Shown here in pieces: positions 1-6,112 of a stretch of DNA of 10,815 nucleotides; the stretch's first letter is position 1, and every line of letters starts with the position of its first letter. The stretch is taken from positions 1 through 10,815 of the forward strand of contig JAHEAK010000119.1 in assembly GCA_024642805.1 (NCBI GenBank), given 5' to 3'. The translations under genes and the position numbers were made by a program. The notes beneath the pieces are model-generated. The model was not told the origin of the DNA. It ran no database searches and saw nothing but the letters and a program-made list of their open reading frames with translations. The DNA is from Kofleriaceae bacterium (lineage in GTDB: Bacteria > Myxococcota_A > Polyangia > Haliangiales > Haliangiaceae).

Positions 1-309
1 GCTCATGGCCAAGAGCAAGTCGAGAACTTCGTGGTCGTTGCCACACGAGATACCCAGGTCGCCTGTGAAGTTCGGCAGCCCTTTGTTCTTCGCCAGTGCC
101 AAGGTTGCATCACCGAGCCTCTCAAGAGCGGTATCGATCGCGGCGAGGTCAGGTTCCACTGCGGGAAGATTCTCCGGCATCTTGTCGACGGGCTTGGCGG
201 CGGCCGGCTCTGCTTTCGTTGGCGTCTGCTCGGCTTTCTTTTCCTTGGCTTTGCAACCTGCCGAGGCCAAACAAGCGAAGAGACTGATGCAAATCAGATT
301 TCTGAGCAT
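1..309 (-). CDS. Putative lipoprotein, partial (3' end beyond left edge)
   Basis: The complement strand is open from an ATG at 309-307 to the window edge, giving the first 103 codons without a stop. The protein opens with a short lipoprotein signal peptide: Arg3, a hydrophobic stretch at residues 5-17, then SAGC with Cys19 as the likely lipidated residue (position -3 is Ser rather than the usual Leu). A Lys/Glu/Ala/Pro-rich linker follows at residues 20-45, typical of a tether between membrane and folded domain. The last part is a helical segment leading into a region with a single Cys (about residue 90). I do not recognise the folded domain, so no function is assigned. It is transcribed away from the kinase gene to its right, with 68 bases between the starts. 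Codon use matches the neighbours. Confidence 0.75.
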   Translation of the reverse strand, partial: MLRNLICISLFACLASAGCKAKEKKAEQTPTKAEPAAAKPVDKMPENLPAVEPDLAAIDTALERLGDATLALAKNKGLPNFTGDLGISCGNDHEVLDLLLAMS

Positions 310-377
310 GGGCCGAGCGTACATCGCTCCAAAGCGAGAGTCACCAGGGCGGGTCGGGTGTCAGGTGCAAGGGGAGC
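310..377. promoter_or_regulatory. Divergent intergenic region, lipoprotein / kinase
   Basis: These 68 bases separate two divergent start codons, so at least part of both promoters should lie here. I see no convincing -35/-10 pair on either strand. A purine-rich AGGGGAG at 371-377 region sits directly before the kinase GTG and may serve as its ribosome binding site, although it is very close to the start. Confidence 0.35.
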
Positions 378-2300
378 GTGTATCCTGTTCGGGTGTCTAA
401 AGCTGGCTCACCAGAACGCGAGGTTCTAGCGGGCCGGTATCACGTGGCAGGCTTGCTGGGCTCGGGCGGGATGGGCGAGGTCTTTCGCGGGGTTCACATC
501 GAGCTGGGTCGCGACGTGGCGATCAAGCGCCTCAAGCCAGGACTCTCGGTGGATCAATCGGTCCTCAAGCGCTTCATCAATGAGGCGCGGGCCGTCAACG
601 TGATTCGCCACGAGAACATCGTCGAAGTCACGGACTTCTTCACCGACGACGAGGGTCGTGTGCACATGGTGATGGAGCTGCTCGAGGGCCGCTCCCTTGG
701 CGCGCTGATCTCGGCGCGGGCGCCCTTGCCGCCAGCACGGGTTGCTCATATTGGCGTGCAGATCGCCGAAGCCCTGCAGGCCGCGCACGAGCACGGCGTG
801 ATTCATCGCGACCTCAAGCCGGAAAACATCTTCCTCATTCAGCGCAAGTCCACCGACGACTACGTAAAGCTTCTCGACTTCGGCATCGCTCGCCTGCATC
901 CCGACTGCGGTGGCATCGAGGCCACCGAGAGCGGACTCATCATTGGTACGCCGGTGTACATGCCGCCCGAGCAAGCCAAAGGCGGGCACGTCACCTGGGC
1001 GGCCGATGCCTATTCGCTCGGCGTCATCCTCTACGAAATGCTCTCAGGACAGTGGCCTTTCAAGCGCGCATCCGCCGTGCAGATGATGATGGCCCATATT
1101 GCAGATCCGCCGCCGCCTCTCGATGTGCCAGGCTTGCCCGATGGCTTCAAGCGCCTGGTTGAGTCGCTGCTGGCCAAGGAGCCCGAGGATCGCCCGGCCA
1201 GCATGCGTGAGATCGCGACCCGCCTGGAAGCCTGGGCGGAGCACACTCGCTTGACCGAGTCGGATGTGCTGCCTGAGCGCGGGATGTCTGATACCCAGAT
1301 GCCGCAGCTGCTCGGTGCCTCGCAACAGACCTGGGATCTGGCTGGCCGCACCCTTACCCCACCGGATTTGCCGCAGGCCGACAAGCGCCCTTCGACTCGG
1401 CTGGTGGCCATCATGGGCGTAGCGGTCGTAGTCGCCGGCGCTGCCTCCTACCTGCTCATCAAGGGGCGAAGCCATCGAGAGACGGAGCAGGTCGCGCAAG
1501 CGCCACTGCCACCGACGATCTCGATGCGCGCCAAGATCGACGAGGCGATAGGTGCCTTTGGTTTTCCGCCGACCCCGAGCGCGTGCAAGACCCAGGACGA
1601 GGCCGTCCTCAAGGTGCAGTTGCGCTCGCTCTTCCTCCTGCGCAGTGGCGGCCCAGGAAGTCGGCGCCCAGAAGATAGCGAAGCCGAAACCAGCCTGCGA
1701 TCGCTTGGCAGCGAGATGAGTCCGGAGACCAGTTTGTGGAAGGCTCGCGCTCAGTTGCAGCTGGGCAATGCCGAGGCGGCCATCAAGCACGCACAACTGG
1801 CCGCCGATAGCTGTCCCGCGCTGGCGGCCGCATTTGCCACCGAAGGCACCGCTCTGGCGCTCTTGGGCAAACACCAGGAGGCGCGCGCCAAGTACGAGCA
1901 GGCTCTGCGCCTGGCGCCTGAGTACCTCGATGCCCGCTTCAACTTGGCCGTGTCGGAAGTGACGCTCGACGATTGGCGGGCGGCGATCGATAGCCTGAGC
2001 CTGGTCATCGACGAGAATCCTCAACTACCGGGCGCACACGCCTTGCGAGGACAAGCCTATCTGCAAGTTGGCGAGGTCGAGTCGGCGAAGCTCGATCTCG
2101 AGATCGCGGTTCGCATAGCCGACGATAGCGCGCCGGCCTGGTTTGCCCTCGGCTACGCCCGCAAAGCCACCGGCGACACCGAAGGAGCGAGCGAGGCCTA
2201 CTGTCGCGCGCATGATCTCGGGCACACGCGTGCACCCTGCTCGGTCGGCGGCAACACGGAGTGGCCTGAGGGCTGGCAGGACGATCCGGTCCGGCCGTGA
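378..2300 (+). CDS. Transmembrane Ser/Thr protein kinase with periplasmic TPR domain
   Basis: A Hanks-type (PknB-like) kinase of 640 residues that should phosphorylate Ser/Thr on cytoplasmic proteins. The kinase domain spans about residues 21-288: Gly-rich loop GSGGMGEV (28-35), VAIK with Lys50, alpha-C Glu69, HRD 143-145 followed by LKPEN, DFG 167-169 and PPE 196-198 in the APE position, so all catalytic residues are present and it is an RD kinase. A Pro/Thr-rich juxtamembrane stretch leads to one membrane helix at 342-361. Residues from about 452 to 625 hold roughly five TPR-like helical pairs; by topology this part is periplasmic and could sense a protein or envelope ligand. The architecture is common in myxobacteria. 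The start is uncertain: GTG at 378 has AGGGGAG almost touching it, and GTG at 393 is an in-frame alternative that keeps the whole kinase domain. The substrate cannot be read from sequence. Confidence 0.95.
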   Translation: MYPVRVSKAGSPEREVLAGRYHVAGLLGSGGMGEVFRGVHIELGRDVAIKRLKPGLSVDQSVLKRFINEARAVNVIRHENIVEVTDFFTDDEGRVHMVMELLEGRSLGALISARAPLPPARVAHIGVQIAEALQAAHEHGVIHRDLKPENIFLIQRKSTDDYVKLLDFGIARLHPDCGGIEATESGLIIGTPVYMPPEQAKGGHVTWAADAYSLGVILYEMLSGQWPFKRASAVQMMMAHIADPPPPLDVPGLPDGFKRLVESLLAKEPEDRPASMREIATRLEAWAEHTRLTESDVLPERGMSDTQMPQLLGASQQTWDLAGRTLTPPDLPQADKRPSTRLVAIMGVAVVVAGAASYLLIKGRSHRETEQVAQAPLPPTISMRAKIDEAIGAFGFPPTPSACKTQDEAVLKVQLRSLFLLRSGGPGSRRPEDSEAETSLRSLGSEMSPETSLWKARAQLQLGNAEAAIKHAQLAADSCPALAAAFATEGTALALLGKHQEARAKYEQALRLAPEYLDARFNLAVSEVTLDDWRAAIDSLSLVIDENPQLPGAHALRGQAYLQVGEVESAKLDLEIAVRIADDSAPAWFALGYARKATGDTEGASEAYCRAHDLGHTRAPCSVGGNTEWPEGWQDDPVRP

Positions 2301-2302
2301 CG

Positions 2303-2352
2303 GGCGTGGCAGCGAAGAGCTGCGGTGCCGCCTACTGCCCGCCATCCACGCC
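2303..2352. terminator. Imperfect inverted repeat between convergent genes
   Basis: The kinase gene and the short CsgG-like gene converge here, 51 bases apart. GGCGTGG (2303-2309) is complementary to CCACGCC (2346-2352), GGCAG to CTGCC inside it, and GCGGtgCCGC forms a small inner hairpin. Such a structure could end transcripts from both sides. There is no T-tract on either strand, so it is only a weak terminator candidate. Confidence 0.3.
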
Positions 2353-3107
2353 TAGCGCAGAAGAACTCGCAGATCCTCTGCAGCTGGTTTGAAGTCAGGG
2401 GTTGCGCTGGTAATCGCGCTGAGTTCCTGCAGGGCGAGTTTCTTGTCCCCTTGATCAATGGCATCGAGGGCCCGGCCGTAGCGAGCGACAGTGGTTGCCG
2501 GCAGCTTCTTGGCTTTCGCTGGATGCAGGTTCTGGGCCTTGGCGCGCTTGCCAGTTGGTGTATTGGTGCGGCTTTGATTGGCCTTGATGAGACCCCTCAA
2601 AAGCTTGCCAGCTAGCTCGCTCTCCAGCGCTAAGAAGTTGTCTGGATTCTTGGAAACCCCAATACCCTTGGTCACGCCGGTTTCGACATCGATGATCTTG
2701 GCGTCGACGCGCATGCGGTTCTTGAATGTGAAGTAGCCACCGGTTACCAGGTACTGCGCGCCAAGAAGTTTTCCAATCTTATTGGCCGAGCTGCGATCGA
2801 TCTTCTTGGTGGTGCCGAGCTCAAGCTCCTTGAGCACTGCTTCAAGATCGGTGCGCTCGACGAGCACAAGCTCCATGCTCTCGGAAAGATCCGTGACCAG
2901 CATCTGGGCGAGGCCTTTGCGCAAAAAGCCCATGTCCTCATCGGTGCCGCTGTAGTCGAAATAGAGCACGGCCACTCGTGCCGGCTTGTGCGCGCCGGGC
3001 TCTTGCTTCGCGACATCCTGCGCCCGGAGGTCTCTTGAAGTGGCAAGCAGCAGCAGCGAGGCCATGAGCCCAATAAGGAAAACACGGACTTGTGAAGAAG
3101 CCTTCAT
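2352..3107 (-). CDS. Secreted CsgG/FlgO-like protein, short paralogue
   Basis: A 251-residue extracytoplasmic protein. The N-terminus is a signal peptide (Lys2, Arg8, hydrophobic core 9-22, likely cleavage after LRA at about 29). Residues 44-175 form a domain related to CsgG/FlgO, with VAVLYFD, the helix KGLAQMLVTDLSES, VLVERTDLEAVL, GKLLGAQYLVTGGY and the strand MRVDAKIIDVETG. In known families this alpha/beta fold occurs in periplasmic or outer-membrane assembly proteins. There is no lipobox and no sign of the membrane-inserting hairpins that make CsgG a pore. A basic linker (176-202) leads to one TPR-like helical pair (203-250). The same order of domains occurs in the divergent gene to the right, so the two are paralogues. 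The ATG at 3107 gives the best signal peptide, but I see no clear Shine-Dalgarno. Role unknown; envelope assembly or sensing is a guess. Confidence 0.88.
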   Translation of the reverse strand: MKASSQVRVFLIGLMASLLLLATSRDLRAQDVAKQEPGAHKPARVAVLYFDYSGTDEDMGFLRKGLAQMLVTDLSESMELVLVERTDLEAVLKELELGTTKKIDRSSANKIGKLLGAQYLVTGGYFTFKNRMRVDAKIIDVETGVTKGIGVSKNPDNFLALESELAGKLLRGLIKANQSRTNTPTGKRAKAQNLHPAKAKKLPATTVARYGRALDAIDQGDKKLALQELSAITSATPDFKPAAEDLRVLLR

Positions 3108-3340
3108 GAAGGCCAGTCTACATGAAGAGATGGGTGCTTCCCAGCGTCAACATCGAGAGCACAGGATAGGAGCCGCGGATAGGAGCCACGGCCAGAAGCC
3201 ACGCCCAGCAGCCACGCCCAGCCACGGCCCAAGGATCACGGTTCGCCCGCGGCTCGACATGGGTCTGGCCGCGGACCTGGTTGGCGGCTGGCACCAATGA
3301 GTGATTGCATGAGCAGAAAGAATCGAGGATACCAAGCGTC
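3108..3340. promoter_or_regulatory. Divergent intergenic region between CsgG-like paralogues
   Basis: These 233 bases separate the starts of the two paralogues and should hold both promoters. The central third is a degenerate 13-bp tandem repeat (listed separately). GAGGA at 3325-3329 is the likely ribosome binding site of the right-hand gene. I found no convincing -35/-10 pair on either strand and no ORF worth calling. Confidence 0.4.
3164..3239. repeat. Degenerate 13-bp tandem repeat, about six units
   Basis: Units run in register at 3164-3176 (GGATAGGAGCCGC), 3177-3189 (GGATAGGAGCCAC), 3190-3202 (GGCCAGAAGCCAC) and 3203-3215 (GCCCAGCAGCCAC), each exactly 13 bases. A 10-base unit at 3216-3225 lacks three bases, and a 14-base diverged unit closes the array at 3226-3239. 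The first two units differ at one base. The shared core is AGNAGCCAC. There are no spacers, so it is not CRISPR-like. It may be a replication-slippage minisatellite or an array of binding sites between two divergent promoters. Confidence 0.75.
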
Positions 3341-5092
3341 GTGATTCGACTCGCACTCGCAAGCTTCGTGGTGCTGCTCATCTGCGTGCCGCGTGTCACA
3401 CATGCGGCCAGCAAGCCGATCGTGGCCGTTCTCTATTTCGACAACAACAGCGGCGACGCCGAACTCGATCCGATATCGAAAGGCTTTGCCGACATGGTCA
3501 TCACCGACATGAGCGAGTCGGAGCAGGTGATCGTCGTCGAGCGCGAGAAGCTGCAGTCACTCCTCGACGAGAGCAAGCTGTCTCGCAGTCGCTTCTTCGA
3601 CCGCAAGACCGCCGTCAAACTCGGCAAAGTACTCGGTGCTGGCTACGTAGTCAGTGGTTCTTTCACGGTTGCCAAAGAGCAGATGCGCATCGACGTGCGC
3701 TTCATCGAGATCAAGACCTCGAAGGTCGTGCTCAGCACGCAGGTGACCGGGCGCAGCGGCGACATCTTTGATCTCGAACAAAAGCTTGTTAGCGACTTCT
3801 TGTTGAAGCTCAACCTGAAGTTCTCGCCAGCGCCGCTGCCACCCACCAAGGTGCCCAACTTGAAGGCACTCCTGCAGTACTCCAAGGGCCTGGCCCTCAT
3901 CGACGAGGGCGAGGATCAGGCGGCAGCACTCGCGCTGCAAAGCGCCGTCAAGATGGCCCCTGCCTTCGGGCTAGCACGGGTGCGCCACGCGGCCATTCTG
4001 ACCAAGCTCGAGGCCGCCAAGTCCCAGCGCAACACTCTTTTGGAGAAGAGCGCCAGCGCCCTTTTTCAGCGCGCTCACACCTATGTAGATTCGCACAAGC
4101 TCGAGGAGCTGGCCCAAAGCGAGGCCGAAGCGTATGTCGCCTATCGGGTCCTGCTCGGCCACGAGATCGCCATTGCCCTGCATGCCGCTTCCGCCGGCCG
4201 CAATCCCAGCTCGCGTGCGGTGCCGCGCAAAGGTCGCAAGCCTGTGCTGGCTTTGATGCGCGCGTACTATGAAAACCAGCGCCTGCTCATCAATGAGTTT
4301 CAGGCGCTGCAGGCCAAATTCCCCAGCCCCTACGTCAAGCTCCCCGCCGATGACGAGCTCGTCGCCCGCGAGCTGCACCTGGACACACGCGACAGCACAC
4401 CGGGCGAGACACTGCTGCGCTTCGTCTTGCGCGGCCGCGTGAGCGAGGCGGGCTCGCTCGCGAGTTTTCACATCGCACCCGCGCTGGCCGATTTGGACAA
4501 GAAGATTGCCAAGGGTGCGCTGGCGCTGGCGGATCAACTCGCCCATGGCAAGGGCGCCAACGGGCCCGCCTATGAGCAGTACGAAATGGTTCGGATCCAC
4601 GAACTCCTTGCCGAATACTTGATCGAGCGCGGCAAGGTCGAAGAGGGTATCGCGCAATATCAGGAGATCCTCGATCGCTTTCCCAAGTTGCCGCAATGGG
4701 ATCGCTACGAGCGAGCGATCAAGCAACAGCTAGGCCTGGAGCACGACAACACCGTCACCCAGCTCACTCGCTACGCCAAGGGCCTCAAGCAATGCGATGC
4801 CTGGGACATGCACGTCGGGCTTGGCACCGCCGAGTCTCAGCGGGTCAGCTACCGCGGGTTGGCAGCCTTTGACGAGATGCTCAAAGAAGTCGTCAAGAGC
4901 TGCGGCACCTCTCCCGATCTCGACAAGATGAAGAAGTCACTCTTCATCAGCTTTGCCCTGCAAGCCGCGAGCTATGAGGACTGCGAGCTCTTCGACTCGT
5001 ACCTCAAGCAGTGGTTGGCCGTTGGCGGCAGCGCAAGCGACGCGGTCGGCTATCGCAAGAACTACAGCAGCTGCCCCGAGCCGACGCCCTAG
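3341..5092 (+). CDS. Secreted CsgG/FlgO-like protein with long C-terminal region
   Basis: A 583-residue extracytoplasmic protein from GTG 3341. That start gives a textbook signal peptide (Arg3, hydrophobic 4-16, cleavage near THA-A at 22) with GAGGA 11 bases upstream. An in-frame TTG at 3305 would add 12 polar residues and has no Shine-Dalgarno. Residues 26-160 form the CsgG/FlgO-like domain: VAVLYFDNNSG, KGFADMVITDMSES, VVEREKLQSLL, GKVLGAGYVVSGSF, MRIDVRFIEIKT. They align along their whole length with the short paralogue on the other strand. A Pro-rich hinge (161-172) leads to TPR-like helices (about 174-215), a long helical middle region, another TPR-like pair (about 410-460), and a C-terminal part with four Cys (485, 521, 548, 578) and no others in the mature protein. 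Likely soluble in the periplasm; function unknown. It ends 73 bases before a convergent lipoprotein gene. Confidence 0.88.
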   Translation: MIRLALASFVVLLICVPRVTHAASKPIVAVLYFDNNSGDAELDPISKGFADMVITDMSESEQVIVVEREKLQSLLDESKLSRSRFFDRKTAVKLGKVLGAGYVVSGSFTVAKEQMRIDVRFIEIKTSKVVLSTQVTGRSGDIFDLEQKLVSDFLLKLNLKFSPAPLPPTKVPNLKALLQYSKGLALIDEGEDQAAALALQSAVKMAPAFGLARVRHAAILTKLEAAKSQRNTLLEKSASALFQRAHTYVDSHKLEELAQSEAEAYVAYRVLLGHEIAIALHAASAGRNPSSRAVPRKGRKPVLALMRAYYENQRLLINEFQALQAKFPSPYVKLPADDELVARELHLDTRDSTPGETLLRFVLRGRVSEAGSLASFHIAPALADLDKKIAKGALALADQLAHGKGANGPAYEQYEMVRIHELLAEYLIERGKVEEGIAQYQEILDRFPKLPQWDRYERAIKQQLGLEHDNTVTQLTRYAKGLKQCDAWDMHVGLGTAESQRVSYRGLAAFDEMLKEVVKSCGTSPDLDKMKKSLFISFALQAASYEDCELFDSYLKQWLAVGGSASDAVGYRKNYSSCPEPTP

Positions 5093-5099
5093 CAGGCCC

Positions 5100-5149
5100 G
5101 GTGCTCGACGCACCTCGAGCTCAGAGCTGGAGCCAGCGCGGGCTCGCGC
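5100..5149. terminator. Two small hairpins between convergent genes
   Basis: The long CsgG-like gene and the small lipoprotein gene converge across 73 bases. GGTGC/GCACC with a five-base loop lies at 5100-5114, and GCGCG/CGCGC with a four-base loop at 5136-5149. Either could act in both directions. Neither has a following T-tract, and short GC hairpins are frequent in such DNA, so this is a weak call. Confidence 0.3.
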
Positions 5150-5165
5150 ACATCAAGCGAAGGCG

Positions 5166-5693
5166 CTAGGGAGGGCCCGAGATGGCCACATCAATGGTTG
5201 CTTGTGATAGTGCGGCCGAGCAGGTGGGCGTTGCCAGGCTGTCGACGAAGATGGCCTCGGTGACACTCGCTTGCAAGCGATCGCTAGTCGAGTTGATCTG
5301 CAAGGTACCCGAGTAGGCCACCAGCTCGTTGGTGCATGGCTCGGCCGCGCCAAGGCAAATCGAGGTAGCCCAGGCCGCATCCGGCAAGCTCAAGGTGCCA
5401 GCGGGCGGATTGGCGGAAGCAACCCGCAAGGTCAGTCGCTCGGGCCCGGCCTCGTTGTCGATGTTGCCAGAGAAGCTCAGTTCCGCGCCGTCATCGCTGG
5501 CGGCTGGGTTGAAGATGCTGCCCTGGTAGAGCTGTTGGGCACCGGCGCAGGCAACGCCCGAGCCATCCGAGAACACCGGCGCGCCATCGATAGGGGCGGG
5601 CATGGCGTCGATGGTGGAAGCGCCGTCGTCCCCACAGGCCAGGGTGAGCACGCTGAGAGCGAGCAGACTTAGTCGAAATCGATGGCAACTCAT
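5166..5693 (-). CDS. Small putative lipoprotein with Asp/Ala/Pro linker
   Basis: A 175-residue protein with a lipoprotein signal peptide: Arg5 and Arg7, hydrophobic core 8-19, then LTLAC with Cys20 as the likely lipid-bearing residue (the -3 position is Thr, a little off consensus). GDD directly follows the Cys; Asp at +2 would favour inner-membrane retention by E. coli rules, but here +2 is Gly. Residues 21-46 are an Asp/Ala/Pro/Gly-rich linker of a kind very common in Haliangium-like myxobacterial lipoproteins. The folded part (47-175) is rich in predicted beta strands and holds four Cys (49, 113, 120, 158), enough for two disulfides. I recognise no named family. It lies 36 bases downstream of the LapA-domain gene in the same direction, with GAGGG just before the ATG, so the two may share a transcript. 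Confidence 0.82.
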   Translation of the reverse strand: MSCHRFRLSLLALSVLTLACGDDGASTIDAMPAPIDGAPVFSDGSGVACAGAQQLYQGSIFNPAASDDGAELSFSGNIDNEAGPERLTLRVASANPPAGTLSLPDAAWATSICLGAAEPCTNELVAYSGTLQINSTSDRLQASVTEAIFVDSLATPTCSAALSQATIDVAISGPP

Positions 5694-5729
5694 CTGCCCT
5701 CGATCTTACTCCAGCTTGCCCGCCGAGGG

Positions 5730-6020
5730 TCAGCCGGCGTTGGAGCTGGCCTGTTGGCGCTGCTTTTCTTTGAGCGCCACTTCCGCGTCATGACGGGCCT
5801 TGCGCTCGACCTTGCGCTGTCGGCGCTGGCTGTTGAGCAGCCGCCAGATGCCTCTGCCCGTGAAGGAGCCCAGAACGTAGGCGGCGACCACGGGGGCGGC
5901 CAGGGTCATTTTCCAGTCCCAAATAGCAAAGTGCAGGTCGACGTCCTGGAGATTTTGCACCACGAAGACCAGCAGCGAGAGCACGAAAATGAGCGAGATG
6001 AATCGGGCGATTTTCTTCAT
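5730..6020 (-). CDS. LapA-domain (DUF1049) inner-membrane protein
   Basis: A 96-residue protein of the LapA/DUF1049 family. Residues 7-22 form the first membrane helix, followed by the family hallmark VQNLQDVDLHFAIWDWKM (about 21-38), a second hydrophobic helix (39-52) with a Gly pair, and a very basic, Gln/Lys/Arg-rich cytoplasmic tail predicted as a coiled coil (62-92). In E. coli LapA works with LapB (YciM) in control of LPS synthesis through LpxC turnover. No lapB neighbour is present here, so only the domain is claimed and no symbol is given. Length fits the family. The ATG at 6020 is preceded by only a weak AGGTAG. Upstream, 92 bases with two inverted repeats separate it from the OmpA gene, so it may be its own transcript together with the lipoprotein downstream. 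Confidence 0.88.
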   Translation of the reverse strand: MKKIARFISLIFVLSLLVFVVQNLQDVDLHFAIWDWKMTLAAPVVAAYVLGSFTGRGIWRLLNSQRRQRKVERKARHDAEVALKEKQRQQASSNAG

Positions 6021-6045
6021 GGTCTACCTAGGCTAAGAGTGACAT

Positions 6046-6062
6046 GCGCCAAGGCTTGGCGC
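6046..6062. repeat. 17-bp palindrome upstream of the LapA-domain gene
   Basis: GCGCCAAG (6046-6053), one base, then CTTGGCGC (6055-6062): perfect arms of eight. It lies 26 bases before the LapA-domain start codon and 51 bases past the OmpA stop. Its symmetry with a one-base centre suits a dimeric DNA-binding protein; as RNA it would fold as a six-pair stem with a five-base loop. It could be an operator for the LapA-domain gene or part of the OmpA terminator region. Confidence 0.55.
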
Positions 6063-6072
6063 CGCATGCGCA

Positions 6073-6104
6073 GTACCAAGGGCAGGCAAGCCCGCCCAAG
6101 GTAC
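6073..6104 (-). terminator. Inverted repeat after the OmpA gene, likely terminator
   Basis: GTACC (6073-6077) pairs with GGTAC (6100-6104), then after an AA/AA internal mismatch GGGC (6080-6083) pairs with GCCC (6094-6097), and GGC with GCC at the tip. The structure starts nine bases beyond the OmpA stop codon, the right place for a transcript end. No long T-run follows, which is usual for high-GC genomes. Confidence 0.45.
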
Positions 6105-6112
6105 GAGATCCG

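Noticed and set aside
1044..2024. Long minus-strand open frame (326 codons) opposite the kinase
   Set aside because: It lies wholly inside a certain gene on the other strand, has an Arg/Gln-rich composition typical of GC-rich antisense frames, and shows no family motif.
2093..2106. 14-bp perfect palindrome CGATCTCGAGATCG inside the kinase gene
   Set aside because: It encodes ordinary TPR residues built from Leu/Asp/Glu/Ile codons; such palindromes arise by chance in coding DNA of this composition.
3164..3239. CRISPR array reading of the 13-bp repeat
   Set aside because: Units are contiguous with no spacers, too short for CRISPR repeats, and no cas gene is present.
3305..3340. TTG 3305 as start of the long CsgG-like gene
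   Set aside because: Rare start codon without a Shine-Dalgarno; it puts 12 charged or polar residues before a complete signal peptide that begins at GTG 3341. It cannot be excluded.
3971..4726. Minus-strand open frame (251 codons) opposite the long CsgG-like gene
   Set aside because: Shadow of the real gene; no signal peptide, domain motif or ribosome binding site.
2352..5092. Curli secretion system (CsgG pore)
   Set aside because: The domain resemblance is to the CsgG/FlgO fold only; there is no lipobox, no transmembrane hairpin pattern and no csgA, csgB, csgE or csgF neighbour.
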